DNA of 64,000 nt from Paramarasmius palmivorus. Its lineage: Eukaryota > Basidiomycota > Agaricomycetes > Agaricales > Marasmiaceae. The stretch is taken from assembly GCA_037176845.1 (NCBI GenBank), contig JAYKXP010000002.1, positions 806,001 to 870,000 on the forward strand. Direction: 5' to 3'. The position numbers and the translations under genes were made by a program. Under the pieces are notes generated by a model. That model did not search any database and was not told where the DNA came from. It saw nothing but the letters and a program-made list of their open reading frames with translations. Below, one piece after another: positions 1 to 10,392 of this stretch (position 1 is its first letter; the number at the start of each line of letters is the position of its first letter).

Positions 1-358
1 CCAGTTCACCAGCTCCATCGGTCCACCACACTTGTACGAACATCCGCATATGACTTTCCTTGACGTTGATGGAGCTTCGACCTCGGAAGCGCTCATTGAG
101 TATAAATGAGCAGAAGAGTTGGTTGTGGTTGTGCGCAAGCAGTGTCAAATGCGCCGCGGCTCAAATTTCTTTCACTTCACCCTTTAACTCAGAAACATGC
201 TATAACTGTTGAGTGGGGTAACATTAAGGAACCATAAATCAACGACATATTCAATGCATCTGTAGCTACACAAGTAATCATTTGGCCAAGCACCATACGT
301 TGATCCGGTCAAAAGAAGTCCCATTCTTGTTACGCCTCGACTTCAAGCAATGGTGCTT
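1..358. other. gene-free left edge
   Basis: I see no coding pattern, repeat or RNA gene here. It is AT-moderate sequence downstream of the coiled-coil exon that begins at 359 on the minus strand, and it may include that exon's 3' untranslated region. Confidence 0.3.
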
Positions 359-870
359 TCATTTCGCCCTTTCCGCCTTCAACTTTGCCTTGAGATGCTT
401 GACCTGATCACGAAGATCATCTCGTTCCTCCTCAGCAGCATCCCGCTCGCCCTCAACGTCTTGTAAACGGCGTTTCACCCATTTTATGCGTTCCATCATT
501 TCAAGCAGCTCCTGCGACCGGAGCTTTTGCTTTGCCTCAGCAATGCAGGTGCCAGCATTAGCTTCGGCGAGCTTGAGCTCGTATTTAACCACATTGCTCT
601 CGTGAACTCGGTTTTTGATCTCGGTTTCGGCCTTGTACTGAGTGAATTGTCGCTCGAGTTGGCGTACCTCGTTCTCGGTGTTGCTCAACTTGGCCATAAG
701 GGTCTTCTGCGCGGTATCTCCAGCAGCCTGAGTTCACCATTAGCAACTATTAAAAGGAAACAATTAGAATGTGACGCACTTCTGGTTAAAGTCATCTGCT
801 GTGATTCGGCGACGCTTCTTGTTTTCCTCAACCTTTCCGACTCCTTCATGATTTTGGGCACCAGCATGGG
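359..870 (-). pseudogene. coiled-coil protein fragment
   Basis: The terminal exon (359 to about 700) encodes a highly charged heptad-rich helix: QLERQFTQYKAETEI, then ELLEMMERIKWVKRRLQDVE, then a Glu/Arg-rich tail ending KAERAK before the stop. This predicts a long coiled coil. Upstream, on the same strand, short readable stretches containing KKRRRITADDFNQK look like a preceding basic exon, but no single splice choice joins them in frame cleanly. No start region with a recognisable domain is visible, and the DNA just upstream belongs to a broken F-box exon. I read it as the 3' part of a truncated or chimeric gene. No family is recognised; many unrelated proteins have such helices. Confidence 0.4.
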
Positions 871-887
871 ACGCTACCGTGGTTGGA

Positions 888-1290
888 CTATGGGGAAATA
901 TGAATGTGGGATAAAATGATGCCAGGTGGTCCAGGCGTCGCAGGCTCGGTATAGCCAGGCAGAGGTCGTGCATCGACCTCTAGTACCTTGAGCGTCGATG
1001 CGTGTCTGGAAATGAAGTCCTGCAGCATTTCGGAAAGGAATCCACGGAAGGTGAATTCTTCTATCTGTGAGAAATTCACAGAGGCGAAGATCACGGAGAC
1101 CTGGCATTGAGGCGGATATTCATACTCTTGCGATGAGAAATCCAATAAGAGCTTCCTGAGGTTTGGCATCTCCCGAAGACCATGCCCAATGGCGCGGCCA
1201 CGGCGCTCTATCACGCGACTTTTGCGTCTGTGAATTCGAACTCTGTGAGATATGTGAGAATATGGTATAATTGAGGAAGCATTCAAAGAA
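888..1290 (-). pseudogene. broken F-box/LRR family copy (second exon only)
   Basis: The translation contains MPNLRKLLLDFS, an IEEFTFRGFLSEMLQDFISRHASTLKVLEVD stretch (split across positions about 960-1120) and PGYTEPATPGPP. These match, segment by segment, the second exon of the F-box genes at 30847-32366 and 36673-38190 (MPNLVKLSLTL, FVSRVASTLKKLRLD, PGFTSTTTGPP). The copy stops right after the TGPP position. No F-box exon, third exon or terminal exon is attached in the expected places. It is therefore a relic of the same family, cut where the coiled-coil fragment begins. Confidence 0.7.
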
Positions 1291-1309
1291 TGAAAACTCT
1301 CATCCCACT

Positions 1310-2000
1310 TCAGCAGGAAGCCGGCCCTGTTCTTGTTGAACCGTAAGAATTTCTCGCTTGGGAGGTGTTAGTAGCTGAGAAATGAGCCGTAACCATGTCG
1401 GATTCGTCATTTAGAGAACCAGGGAGAGTCGAGGAAGAAGACCATGGATGATGGATACATATATACCCAGCTAGATGACAGCATGCCAAACTTTGGCTGG
1501 CCCAGGGTTGCCGGTGCGATTTATCCACCACTATGTATTTTTCACTTCGTTCACTGACAGTGCTGGTTCCATCTAGAAAGAAAGGGCCGATGAATATATG
1601 CCATGTTTTTCTTGATACTAAGTACAAATACTGGCACCGAAATGAAATCGTATGGCATATGAGTGAACGACGAGTGAATACACAAAGCTCGACAACACAG
1701 GGCATGAAATCCCAAGGGTTGGCACAGAAATATCGATATTTAGCATGAAGGACGTCCCGATAGACACAAATCTCCAGCCGACGAAGATCATTCATCGGCG
1801 GGTAGAATTGCTCGGTGTCGTAAAACTTCCTCGTGAGCATCGTCTTGTATATCTGCACTCGGTTTCCAACCTCCAAGTCTAGCAGCATCTCTTGTCTTCT
1901 CTTTCCAAATCTCCTTGAATGCACCTTCAATAAACGCCTCATAATGGAGCCGAATGTCGAATCCCGACCGGACAAGCCATAGAAAGGCCTTGCTCACATA
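1310..2000 (-). other. uncertain degenerate coding region
   Basis: Readable minus-strand stretches include FYPPMNDLRRLEICVYRDV and an amphipathic segment SKAFLWLVRSGFDIRLHYE, interrupted by frame changes. The first resembles the leucine-rich part of F-box proteins, but alignment with the intact family members is not convincing. It may be older debris of the adjacent F-box relic or of an unrelated gene. Confidence in coding status is low. Confidence 0.2.
1484..1577. repeat. local duplication, copy 1
   Basis: About 95 bp beginning GCCAAACTTTGGCTGG and ending TTCCATCTAGA recur, with small indels and substitutions, at 2713-2815. The copies share GGGTTGCCGGTGCGATT and a TTTTTCACT core. Confidence 0.7.
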
Positions 2001-2099
2001 GAAGCGCAGGTCGGAATACCCCCTGAAGTAACGTGAAAGTGTTTGAAGTTGAATATGCCCGAACTAAGCGTACTGAGCTTCATATTCACACCACCACCA

Positions 2100-2712
2100 C
2101 TTCTCAATCAAGCCCTGATATCGTTCGATACACCCTGCATCCACAAGTGCAATAGAAAGCTCCTCGTATATGATTTTTCTGTACACGTATTTCAGAAAAC
2201 GCAGTAGAACAATGACGAATAAAATACCCACCGAGCACTGTCCTCAACATAAAGGGCGTGTTCGCCTTTGAGCGAAAAAATGCTGATAATACTCTTCTGA
2301 GCGTTACCATCAATAACCCATATCTGACTAGTAAGTCAGGTCGCGGACACACCTCAGCCTCGTCGAACCAGTCGAGGCAAGCAACCAGCCTAGGAATCCA
2401 GACATTCCATCCTGCATTTTCATCGGCATCTTGTCAGTTTTCTGCAAACTGGATCGAGGTTCTTGAGAATGCTTCAGAGATGATGTCTGTAATGTAGTCG
2501 AGCTGCCTTGCTGCGGTCACGTTGAGAACATGGGTTTTTATGTTGACTGGGACAATGCTAAGGGCTATCTATTCCGCGAGAGGGAATTGGAACTGGGCAA
2601 GTCGTTTCAGCTCCGATGCTAGATGTGGATGCATGGGGTGTTCATAGGGAGAAGTCGAGGTCATTGTGCCGACGATGAACATCGTGGTGATGGTGAGGTC
2701 CAGTTTTTGGGC
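2100..2712 (-). other. degenerate minus-strand coding debris
   Basis: Short stretches such as YITDIISEAFSRTSIQFAEN (about 2400-2500) and LDLTITTMFIVGTM (about 2690) read on the minus strand between stops. They look like former exons of an unidentified gene. No complete gene can be drawn and no family is recognised. Confidence 0.2.
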
Positions 2713-2815
2713 GTCTTTCCGCCATACTTTGGCTGGTCCGGGGTTGCCGGTGCGATTATCATTTACCACCACTATTTTTCACTCAGCATTCGCTGATGTC
2801 AATTCCATCTAAACT
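2713..2815. repeat. local duplication, copy 2
   Basis: This is the partner of the copy at 1484-1577, starting GCCATACTTTGGCTGGTC and ending TTCCATCTAAA. It lies about 220 bp upstream of the intact F-box gene at 3035, so the duplicated segment may be part of that gene's promoter region or debris from an earlier local duplication. Confidence 0.7.
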
Positions 2816-3034
2816 CTCGGGAACATAGGGACTGCTACTTCAAGAAACATGTCAGATTCGAGACCAACAAGGGATTTTATCTCTTCAAAAACCTTGATAT
2901 GTAAAAAGTACGTCACCGTCTCTTCGGGAATCTTCAAAGCTTGGGAGGAGCAAACAGGAATTTTTCCAAAGCATAAACAAGCTTTTGACCACATACATCC
3001 ATACCACCATCTAGCATCTTGACGTTCACCTCTC

Positions 3035-4527
3035 ATGATACCTACTGACGGTACAGAGAAGTTGCCGCCTGAGATATGGCACCGTTCTCTTCTGTTTATT
3101 GATCTAAATGAATTACTAGGGCTACGGAAAGTCAACAAAGGATTCCGTGCTTTATCGACCAAGATATATTTCAGACGTGTCTTCATATACTCCAAGCCCT
3201 CTACAAGACGTCTTTTCGCGTACATGAAGTTATTCTCTTCCAACTCTGCTGCCGCCGAAGCCGTTCTTTACCTCAAGGTTCACATTCCGTGAGTGCCACT
3301 GCCCCATATCAGTGTTGTCATGATCTCTTACCATGCTTTCATTATAGCTATCAGATGCTCATGGCAACCTTTACTCGTCTTGCAGTTCCTGCTCTGAAGG
3401 GTATGACTAACCTTTTAGAGCTGGATCTCACTCTCCAGTTTGACCAAGAAGACGTGGTATCGGCGATATTCGCAGACACAACCTTCCCTTACCTCCAGCA
3501 GCTGATCTTCTGTGGCGATTTGACAGAGGATATACAGAACTTTGTTGTCCGTCATTCGTCCACCTTAAGAGCTCTGCAAATGTACTCGTCGCCTCATCAT
3601 TATCAACCTACAATTTCCACCACAGGCCCTAACTTTGCCGTACTCCAGCGAGCTACGGTTCCAATTGACTTCCTGATTGTTTTGTTACGGTGCGGGTTGC
3701 CAGCAACGCGAACCTTTGGTTTGCTCCAGTCTCCGGGGTCTATTGACGAGGTTGATGCACTCTCAACCCTGAGCTCGCGCTTTGGCAAGGGGCAGAGCAC
3801 CGAAGTGCTATTGGTTGAGGCCTCTGACTGGGGTGACTCTTTGTTTGAACCTATTTCGAGGCTGTTCCCCAACCTGCACACGCTCTCGTTGATGCCGATG
3901 GAACATGTTCAGCCCATTGCGGATGTCGCTCATTTGAGCGAGGTGGTACGTTTTCTTGCCATTATCCTCAGATATCCCATTCTTAAACAAAGATTTTCAT
4001 ACTCTAGTTCAACTTAAGTGAAATCTGCCTCAGCTGCGCCCGAATGACCCACCTTGTGTACTTTGAATGGCTTGGTTCTGGCTTTCATGACTCATACGAG
4101 CGTGGCTGGGAGGTGTTACTCCAGCTTTTACAAGGCAACCGTCATCTTGAGAACGTAATTCTACCCGGTTCGTGAAGAAGTCAGTGCTATCCGATGAGGT
4201 TGGTAGCTGATATGTCTCATAGATTCTGGGCTGTGGAGGCGCATTGGTAGCGACGTGTGGATACCTTTGATCTTGAATCCTCATACAAAGGACCTGGAAC
4301 GTTATGGATACCGGTGGATTGTCCAATCCATAATGGACCGAACATACACTTTCCTTCCATCTTTCCTGCGTTTGACAGAGACTGAGCTATGTGCCCGGTA
4401 CTCCGATGCTCTTCCCTCTATCCAAGACGAGCTTGATTTCATTCGATCATTCGGGTTGGAGACGGAGATTCCAGAAGAGAATGTTGCCCAGCTTTTAGTG
4501 ATGGCCTTTAGTATGGGGGTTTATTGA
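3035..4527 (+). CDS. F-box/LRR-like protein, family copy 1 (438 aa)
   Basis: Likely a substrate adaptor of an SCF ubiquitin ligase. Exons are 3035-3288, 3348-3945, 4008-4167 and 4223-4527; all have GT-AG borders and the joined frame is open for 438 codons. The N-terminal F-box-like segment reads LPPEIWHRSLLFIDLNELLGL (split), followed by RKVNKGFRALSTKIYF. Exon 2 holds irregular leucine-rich strands (NLLELDLTLQF, VVRHSSTLRALQM, ISTTGPNFAVLQRA, FPNLHTLSLM). Exon 3 carries the ERGWEVLLQLLQG module. Exon 4 starts DSGLWRRIGSDVWIP and contains RYGYRWIVQSI. Intron phases 2, 0 and 1 are identical in six other genes of this window. It is closest to the copies at 15025 and 26046. Substrate and trigger are unknown. 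F-box assignment rests on position and weak motif similarity. Confidence 0.8.
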
Positions 4528-4625
4528 GGATACAAGTAAAATATCCTATTGTTATTTCTTGAATGTAGGTACGAGCGTTGTCTACTAATTGGTGCTGTGC
4601 ACTTGGGTAATATGGAGACTATCAG

Positions 4626-4955
4626 CTACGAGAACATGAGACAAGGGGTTAAATTAAACATACCACGACATTCTCCAGACCAGTCATAGGATTCACGCAC
4701 TATAGTTTTGGCCATCTTGTCGGCCATCTTGTCGGCGAGCTTGTCGGCGAGTTTATTGGCGAGCTTATCGGCGGGTCTGACGAGGTATGTAATAGCTTTG
4801 ACGATGATCTTTACAGGTGATACGCTAGCGCGAAAGGAAAATTCGACGATGAGTACGAGTAGCAGCCCTTCGAGAACCCAGCGAAGGACGATGACAGTGA
4901 AAGGATGTGCATGGCGGCTCATTACCAGCAGGCTAAACGTGAATTTCTCCCACAT
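4626..4955 (-). CDS. small predicted membrane protein with DKLA-type repeats
   Basis: An uninterrupted 109-codon frame starts with ATG at 4955. Near residues 18-45 it has a hydrophobic stretch (FTVIVLRWVLEGLLLVLIV) able to span a membrane. Then comes a tandem tetrapeptide repeat of DKLA/DKMA/NKLA type (about residues 62-82) encoded by a 12-bp DNA repeat. No homologous family is recognised. It lies tail-to-tail with the F-box gene ending at 4527. The opposite strand is also open, because the repeat avoids stops both ways. It may be non-coding. Confidence 0.3.
   Translation of the reverse strand: MWEKFTFSLLVMSRHAHPFTVIVLRWVLEGLLLVLIVEFSFRASVSPVKIIVKAITYLVRPADKLANKLADKLADKMADKMAKTIVRESYDWSGECRGMFNLTPCLMFS
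4702..4775. repeat. 12-bp tandem repeat
   Basis: About six imperfect copies of a unit like GCGAGCTTGTCG / GCCATCTTGTCG run head to tail. If translated on the minus strand they give the DKLA repeat of the small predicted protein. Confidence 0.75.
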
Positions 4956-6480
4956 CGACAGTGATCCTCAATACGGTAATAAGGTAAATCAAGTCTATTT
5001 AGTAAGCAGCTGATATATCAAGCGCGTATCCATTCAACGAATGACTTTGTTCTCACGTCGTAGCCTGACGTCGTATTGACACGAAGCACGAAGCCTCGAT
5101 GGAATTCTAAGTCTTGAAGCTACGCCATTCTTGAAGCAGACTCGTTTCGAATCGTTTCGGATCTGTAGCATGTACACTTCAATGCTGCTAATATTGATCA
5201 AGTTTACTGATCCAAGAATCTACGCTGATCAAGTTCGGCGAAGGCAAGATCCTAGTGCCTCGTAACAAAGGCATATGTAGAAGCCTTTCTGGACGTTTCA
5301 GCGCTAGTGAGAGAGGAACAGGGAAGAAAATTTTTTCGCGCTCCGTAAATAGTCTCTAGAAAAGTGACTGCGGGTCGGGGTTGGGATTTGGAGCGGCAAC
5401 ATCATGAAGACGGAGAGGTAGCAAACCCAACCTAAGCCGCAGGAAAGAAAGGTGAACGAACCGATCAATGTCGCCGTAATGAATGCGGAGATAAGCATGG
5501 TCTCCGGACATCTACGGAGTCTATCCAACGAGGTACGAGTGATTCAAATTGAGTCGGCTTATAGTATATACTAGTCGCAGTCTAAACAAGCTCTCATGAA
5601 GATCAAGAGCCTTAGCAGCAATTTGTGTCAAGAGATGTTGATCATGATAATCTCTAAGCCTGGTACAAACCACCCGTCTAGCATTTTTGTGCGCTCATGC
5701 TTTTCTACAGACTTTGAACAACCCGCGCATTTCCTCGAAACACTGGCAGCTCCTTTGTCATTTGTAAGTAGGGTCCTCTTTTCGGACCACCCCATCCACA
5801 TGCTTCTCCTCTACTCCCGGCAACAACTTGCTGGAGCGGGCCATCGGAACGATGGCAAGCTCGAGTCCGAGATGGGAAGTGCTATTGCGATTCTGCGAAT
5901 GCGAGTCCCAGTCGGCTACTCGTGCCAAAAGGCCCAAAAACAGGAAAAACTTCGCACACAAGATCGTCCAAGAAAGGAAAGTAAGGCTTGCCAAAGACGA
6001 ATCCTCGTAAACTCGGACTCGTCACTTGAACCAATATGTACCACCGGAAGCAAATCGACGAAGAGCGAGCCCCTCGGAACGACAGGCTTTGAGGTCGTCA
6101 ACCGAATCGAGGCCAAACGAACGATCCCAGACTCAGGATGATACGAGAAAGATATCTTGGCATATGCCGATGTTCGTTTAATTGGTGCGCTGCAAGCTTC
6201 ATATACATGTTATATTACTCTGACATTGACTCTGCAGAGCCTGAAATCTTCCGAGAGAAGGAGGTATTCCATCAAGAGTTTGAGCTCATTCAGCAAAGCA
6301 GGCGGCCGCTGATGGCGATGAGGCCGAGGTCTCCTCGCCGATCTACGCAATGTCACAACCTCTCGGCGGGTGCATTCCAACCGCGAGTCCAGAGACTCGT
6401 AACTAGCACATCCGTTCACTAGAAGTTAGTATTCACTGTAATCTTGAATGAAACGCGTTCGAGCCGTAGCCGTAGCTTCG
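4956..6480. other. region with no assignable gene
   Basis: A plus-strand frame of 181 codons (5596-6141) and overlapping frames in the other phases exist. None shows a recognised domain, and they switch phase without convincing splice sites. A basic segment reading RAKRPKNRKNFAHKIVQ (about 5940-5990) is the only notable composition. It may be a decayed gene or chance frames. Confidence 0.25.
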
Positions 6481-6548
6481 AGCGTCATTCACTTAGTACA
6501 TGGTGCTTCTGTAGATGATACGTGATGTTTTTACAGAGATCAGAATAA

Positions 6549-8163
6549 TCAGAATATGCCCAAAGACACCGCCAGTTGAAACAAATGATGAACGTCCTCC
6601 TCTGAGATAGGATGGCTTCCTCTGATAGCGCGAATAACTTGCTTTGGATGCACACCTTCGAGCAAATCAGAGCCTTCGCTGATAGATTCAACGGTGGCTT
6701 CGAGCAGAGCCAGAAGATTGAACAGGCACGGAAAGGTTCTGAGTTGTATCTCTTTGATGAGCCAACGAATTCCTTCTCGGTGTGTCTTAGTGATGTCGAA
6801 GTAAAAAGGGATCCAGATCTCTTGGTGCACACGCTTCCAAACACCGGCCTCTATTGAACGATAAGATTGCGCCGAGGCACGCATAAGATTGCATACCAGG
6901 TAGTGCGACGCTATTGAGCCTATGATTGTTGGTTGATAGTCCGACAAGCGTAGACCACCCACGACTCCATCTACCATAGGACCCGTTCTCTGAGATCCAG
7001 TTGAGTGATGTGAGGTTTGTGAGCCGAGAACATGCCCGGATGACCTCTTCAGTATCAACCTATTACCCTTAATCAGTCTTGGGGCCAACTAGATCAGGAA
7101 AATAAGCCATACCAGCTCCTTCAGGTCGTCGACCTTGCAAGAAATATCTCTCAAACTACCGCTGACGACTGCAAGGGACTTCAAATTTGGGAACATATGG
7201 GAAACTTGGGAAAAGATCGACACTTCTCCGGTTTGGAATACCGATACCTCTAGCACCTCGAGCCTGCCGCCACTGATAGTGCTCGCTAACTGGAGAGATG
7301 CCAGAAGTCGAGGAAATAGTGTATAAGGCACATTTATATGTGCTAGCTGAGGGACTCCCCTTCTCAGAAGGTAAGTGAATAGGCTAGGATACCCTGAGGC
7401 ACGTCGAAGAACTGGGAATTGTGGACCCGAGGCGAGATACGGATCGTGTGTTAGCATGTCCATGCCACGTAACGCCAGATTAACTATCATCGGATGTCGT
7501 TCGATGAAACATTGAATCTCGAGGTTGAAATGTCCATCGAAAACGAATTCCTGCAGTCGTGGGAAGGTGGTATTGGAGAGCACTGTGCTTATCCTTGATG
7601 CACATGCAATATCCACTGAAATATGGAGCGACAAAAGATTGTGCATGGAGGCTATCCCTTTTCCTACGGACTCAGGGCAAGGCCGTAGCTGTCGGTCACT
7701 GTACACCGTGGTCAGTTAGCCAATTAGCTTTCGTTTGTGATCGAGGAGCAATAACGCACTGAAAATGGATGCTAAAGTGGAGAACCAGACTAGCTAGATG
7801 GGGTTTGGTTGCAACGCCATTCATGAATCTGGTCATCACTTTATATGAACGCCAATGCCTCTCCATTCTTTCGAAATGGATTTTGGTGGCAACCCTGGAG
7901 AAAGCCTTGTCGACGAGCCGCAAGTTGACCATCATGGAATACGGAAGAATTCGAAGACAGTGGTCCAAAATTTCGTAGGATATCTTGGAAAAGTATCCAA
8001 GAACATGGCTATCTTGACCAAGGGCACAGTCATCTACGTGAGCTGAGGGTTGGTGCGACATGTTGGAGGAACGTGAAGGCTCGTGCTCGTAAGTACCTCG
8101 CTCCACAGAGCTCGCGACTGAGGGTTTCCTTTTTGAGCGGGTAACCAAAAATGTACTTGGCAT
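6549..8163 (-). CDS. F-box/LRR-like protein, family copy 2, divergent member (484 aa)
   Basis: Predicted SCF-type substrate adaptor. Exons on the minus strand, in order, are 7760-8163, 7113-7698, 6897-7059 and 6549-6850; the joined frame gives 484 codons plus stop. The N-terminus is longer than in its relatives, with a basic Ser-rich leader before the F-box-like segment ISYEILDHCLRILPYSMMVNL (split) and LRLVDKAFSRVATKIHFERM. Exon 2 has LRR-like strands (FPRLQEFVFDGHF, FIERHPMIVNLAL, FPNLKSLAVVSG). Exon 3 ends in RWSRGWSTLVGL. Exon 4 reads EAGVWKRVHQEIWIP and then IRWLIKEI. A second start, MSHQPS at about 8061, would remove most of the leader. Intron phases match the other copies, but the sequence is the most diverged of the seven. 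Confidence 0.75.
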
Positions 8164-8167
8164 AAGC

Positions 8168-8191
8168 TGTGTATCTATCTATCTATCTAAG
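8168..8191. repeat. TATC microsatellite
   Basis: Four to five copies of TATC occur just upstream of the start codon of the minus-strand F-box gene, in its presumed 5' untranslated region. Confidence 0.8.
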
Positions 8192-8535
8192 CTGGCATTT
8201 TTCAATTTGCCATGTTTAGGCACAACGTTGCACAAATATGCTGTTTCTATGCGATTCGGAACGCTTGAACATTAAATATCAAGTACTTTAGTATATCTAG
8301 ATTCAAAGCACTAGCGCCATACAAGTCATATGCAAAATTCGGTCTACTTCTCCGCAAAACTCTAACATGTATATGCCGTGGGACGGCCTGGTTTCGCTCC
8401 AGTGCAGCCAAGAAGAGGTGCCGATTCAACACTGGTATCAAGAAAAGGGTATCAGGGGCAGAACAAGAAAGACAGCGCAAATCGGGGGATAGGAAGACAC
8501 CGTTCCGTCTACGGATTATTTAGTTTTCACAGGAC

Positions 8536-10392
8536 TAGCAGGGATGTAGAAACGACGCTGGCCAGGCCCTAATAGTGTTGGTTGCCACGTCAGGAGTGAC
8601 AGGCACGCCAAATTCATAAAGCTTGCGAAGTTGACTCCAACGGTTCTCACTGAAGCCGCCCAGGTACTCGACATATCCACCAACAGATGCCGAATACATC
8701 TATGGCTACTGTGGCTTCGAGCCCGTTGGTCTCGAAGTACCTGAAGGCTTGCTCAACCTTTGAAGTAGCAATGTCAGATTCATCAGGTTTGATCACAAAA
8801 CGAAACATACTGCGGTGGCAACCATCGCAACGCCTCCGACTGGATTTCCAAAGTCAATTCTGGACGATTTGACAGAGCTTGAAACCTTCTTCGTCACTTC
8901 AATGATGAAGACTCGAACATCCCATTAAGGTACTACAAGTATGTGAGCCAGAAGATTTGACAGTCGCATAGAGCACATACCTGATAACCTGGTTCACCTT
9001 CACGTACTGTGCAGCTAAATGGCGTTGGGCAGGAATAGAGTGCAGGGCCATTATCGCGCAGTGCCCACAAGCAACGCTGTTTGATAGCCTCAGGTTTGTT
9101 CGCGAACCGCGGCTCATGCTTAAGGGAGGCTCGCACGACATCTGAGGACGTGTTGGCGATCATTGTTCGACAATCCCCTGTTCAACGGTATGACTTTTGA
9201 TGGAATGTAAGCATTCTAAAGATTTTGAAAAGCGTGACGCCTTACCATCTCGTGAACGGGCTCATTGTCTGTGGAAACTTGATATAGAATCCCAGGATAT
9301 AACCGATTGACAATATCCTAGATGGAATGAGCCAGGGCAGCGTCATGGCAAACTTCCAAAGGCTCATGCTGGACAAGGAGATGGTACTGAAGCGTGTGAA
9401 TGAAGATAGGATCCCAGGAGCCCTGGATGAAGTCTGGAAGGTCAATTTTACGAATTCCTGATTTCGGTTTCTTGAGTTTTATGCTGTGCGTTGAAGTCGC
9501 CGCTGTTGAGGGAAAGGGTACAGGTTCGGGTGGACTCGGCAAGGCTTGTGCCAGTTTTACCGCCACGATTTAAAAGTAAACAGTGTCAGATAGTCAGATA
9601 ATGCATGTTGCGTCGACTAGTGGACTGAAGCACACCTTATTCAGTACTTTCTTCGCCGCACCCTGGCCACTACCCCAACTGAATCTTCAGCATCGCTATC
9701 CCGCGGCCCTCCAATAGCCTTCTGAGCTGGTTGTTGCCCCCCTGACATGAGGTGTTCCTCTTGACGCGGTATATGTTGAGTCCAGCAGGGAAGCGCTTGC
9801 TCTCTTTGCTGGCTCTGTCGAAAAGGATCAAGGTGAGTGATGGGAAAATGCATCAACGTTCCATCAACGTCCACATGATCGGCCTTGCGTTTACCACCAC
9901 TACCTACGCTTCTTTTTTCCTCCTCGGGTTGCTTCAGCTTCAGCTGGCACTTCATCCTGTTTTGAGGAGCGTTCAAAAGGTCATCTACCCCATAAAAGGT
10001 AAGTACATACCTGTTCAGCTTCATCTTCGTTTGCCTGTTCTGCACTAGCAAAATCAAAATGTTCACCCTCGTCTACAGGTTTCTCGGCCAGCTATATCTC
10101 TCCCACAAATTCAACCACATCAGTATCTTCTGCTACAACCGGCTTGTCTTATCCCTTGCTTGCTACCAGTTCAACTTCGGCATCCTTTTCAGCCCGTAAC
10201 TGCATCTCTGTCATGAGAGGCATTCATCTTCTGCTGAATGTCGTCCTTGGCATGTTCTGTTCCTTGCTGAATGGATACTCCTTTCGTACGTTTATTCCGC
10301 CCAGAATTCTGCGGTTTGGGAGGAGGAAGGGCTACTGTTGCTACTTCCGCTCTACGCGTCGATCGGGTAGGAGGAATCTTTGACCGTATCAT
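8536..10392 (-). CDS. DUF6532-like basidiomycete protein, multi-exon, possibly degenerate
   Basis: Function unknown. Readable exons run from a basic, disordered N-terminus (MIRSKIPPTRSTRR..., 10189-10392), through a linker rich in Gln/Pro (9641-9950), to a conserved-looking core. The core contains IRKIDLPDFIQGSWDPIFIHT, LYPGILYQVSTDNEPVHEM, HEPRFANKPEAIKQRCLWAL and RDNGPALYSCPTP (8933-9566). A tail contains DFGNPVGGVAMVATAV and GGFSENRWSQLRKLYEFGV (about 8600-8880). The order and spacing resemble large mushroom-specific families carrying DUF6532, but I cannot verify the domain. Exon joins in the middle are not all resolved. The start codon abuts the truncated end of a Plavaka relic, so the promoter may be lost. 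Confidence 0.5.

Noticed and set aside
4708..5013. Plus-strand frame with SLSASLLASLSAG repeat
   Set aside because: It is the complement of the same 12-bp repeat. The minus-strand reading has a plausible membrane helix and ATG; the plus-strand reading has only repeat-driven openness.
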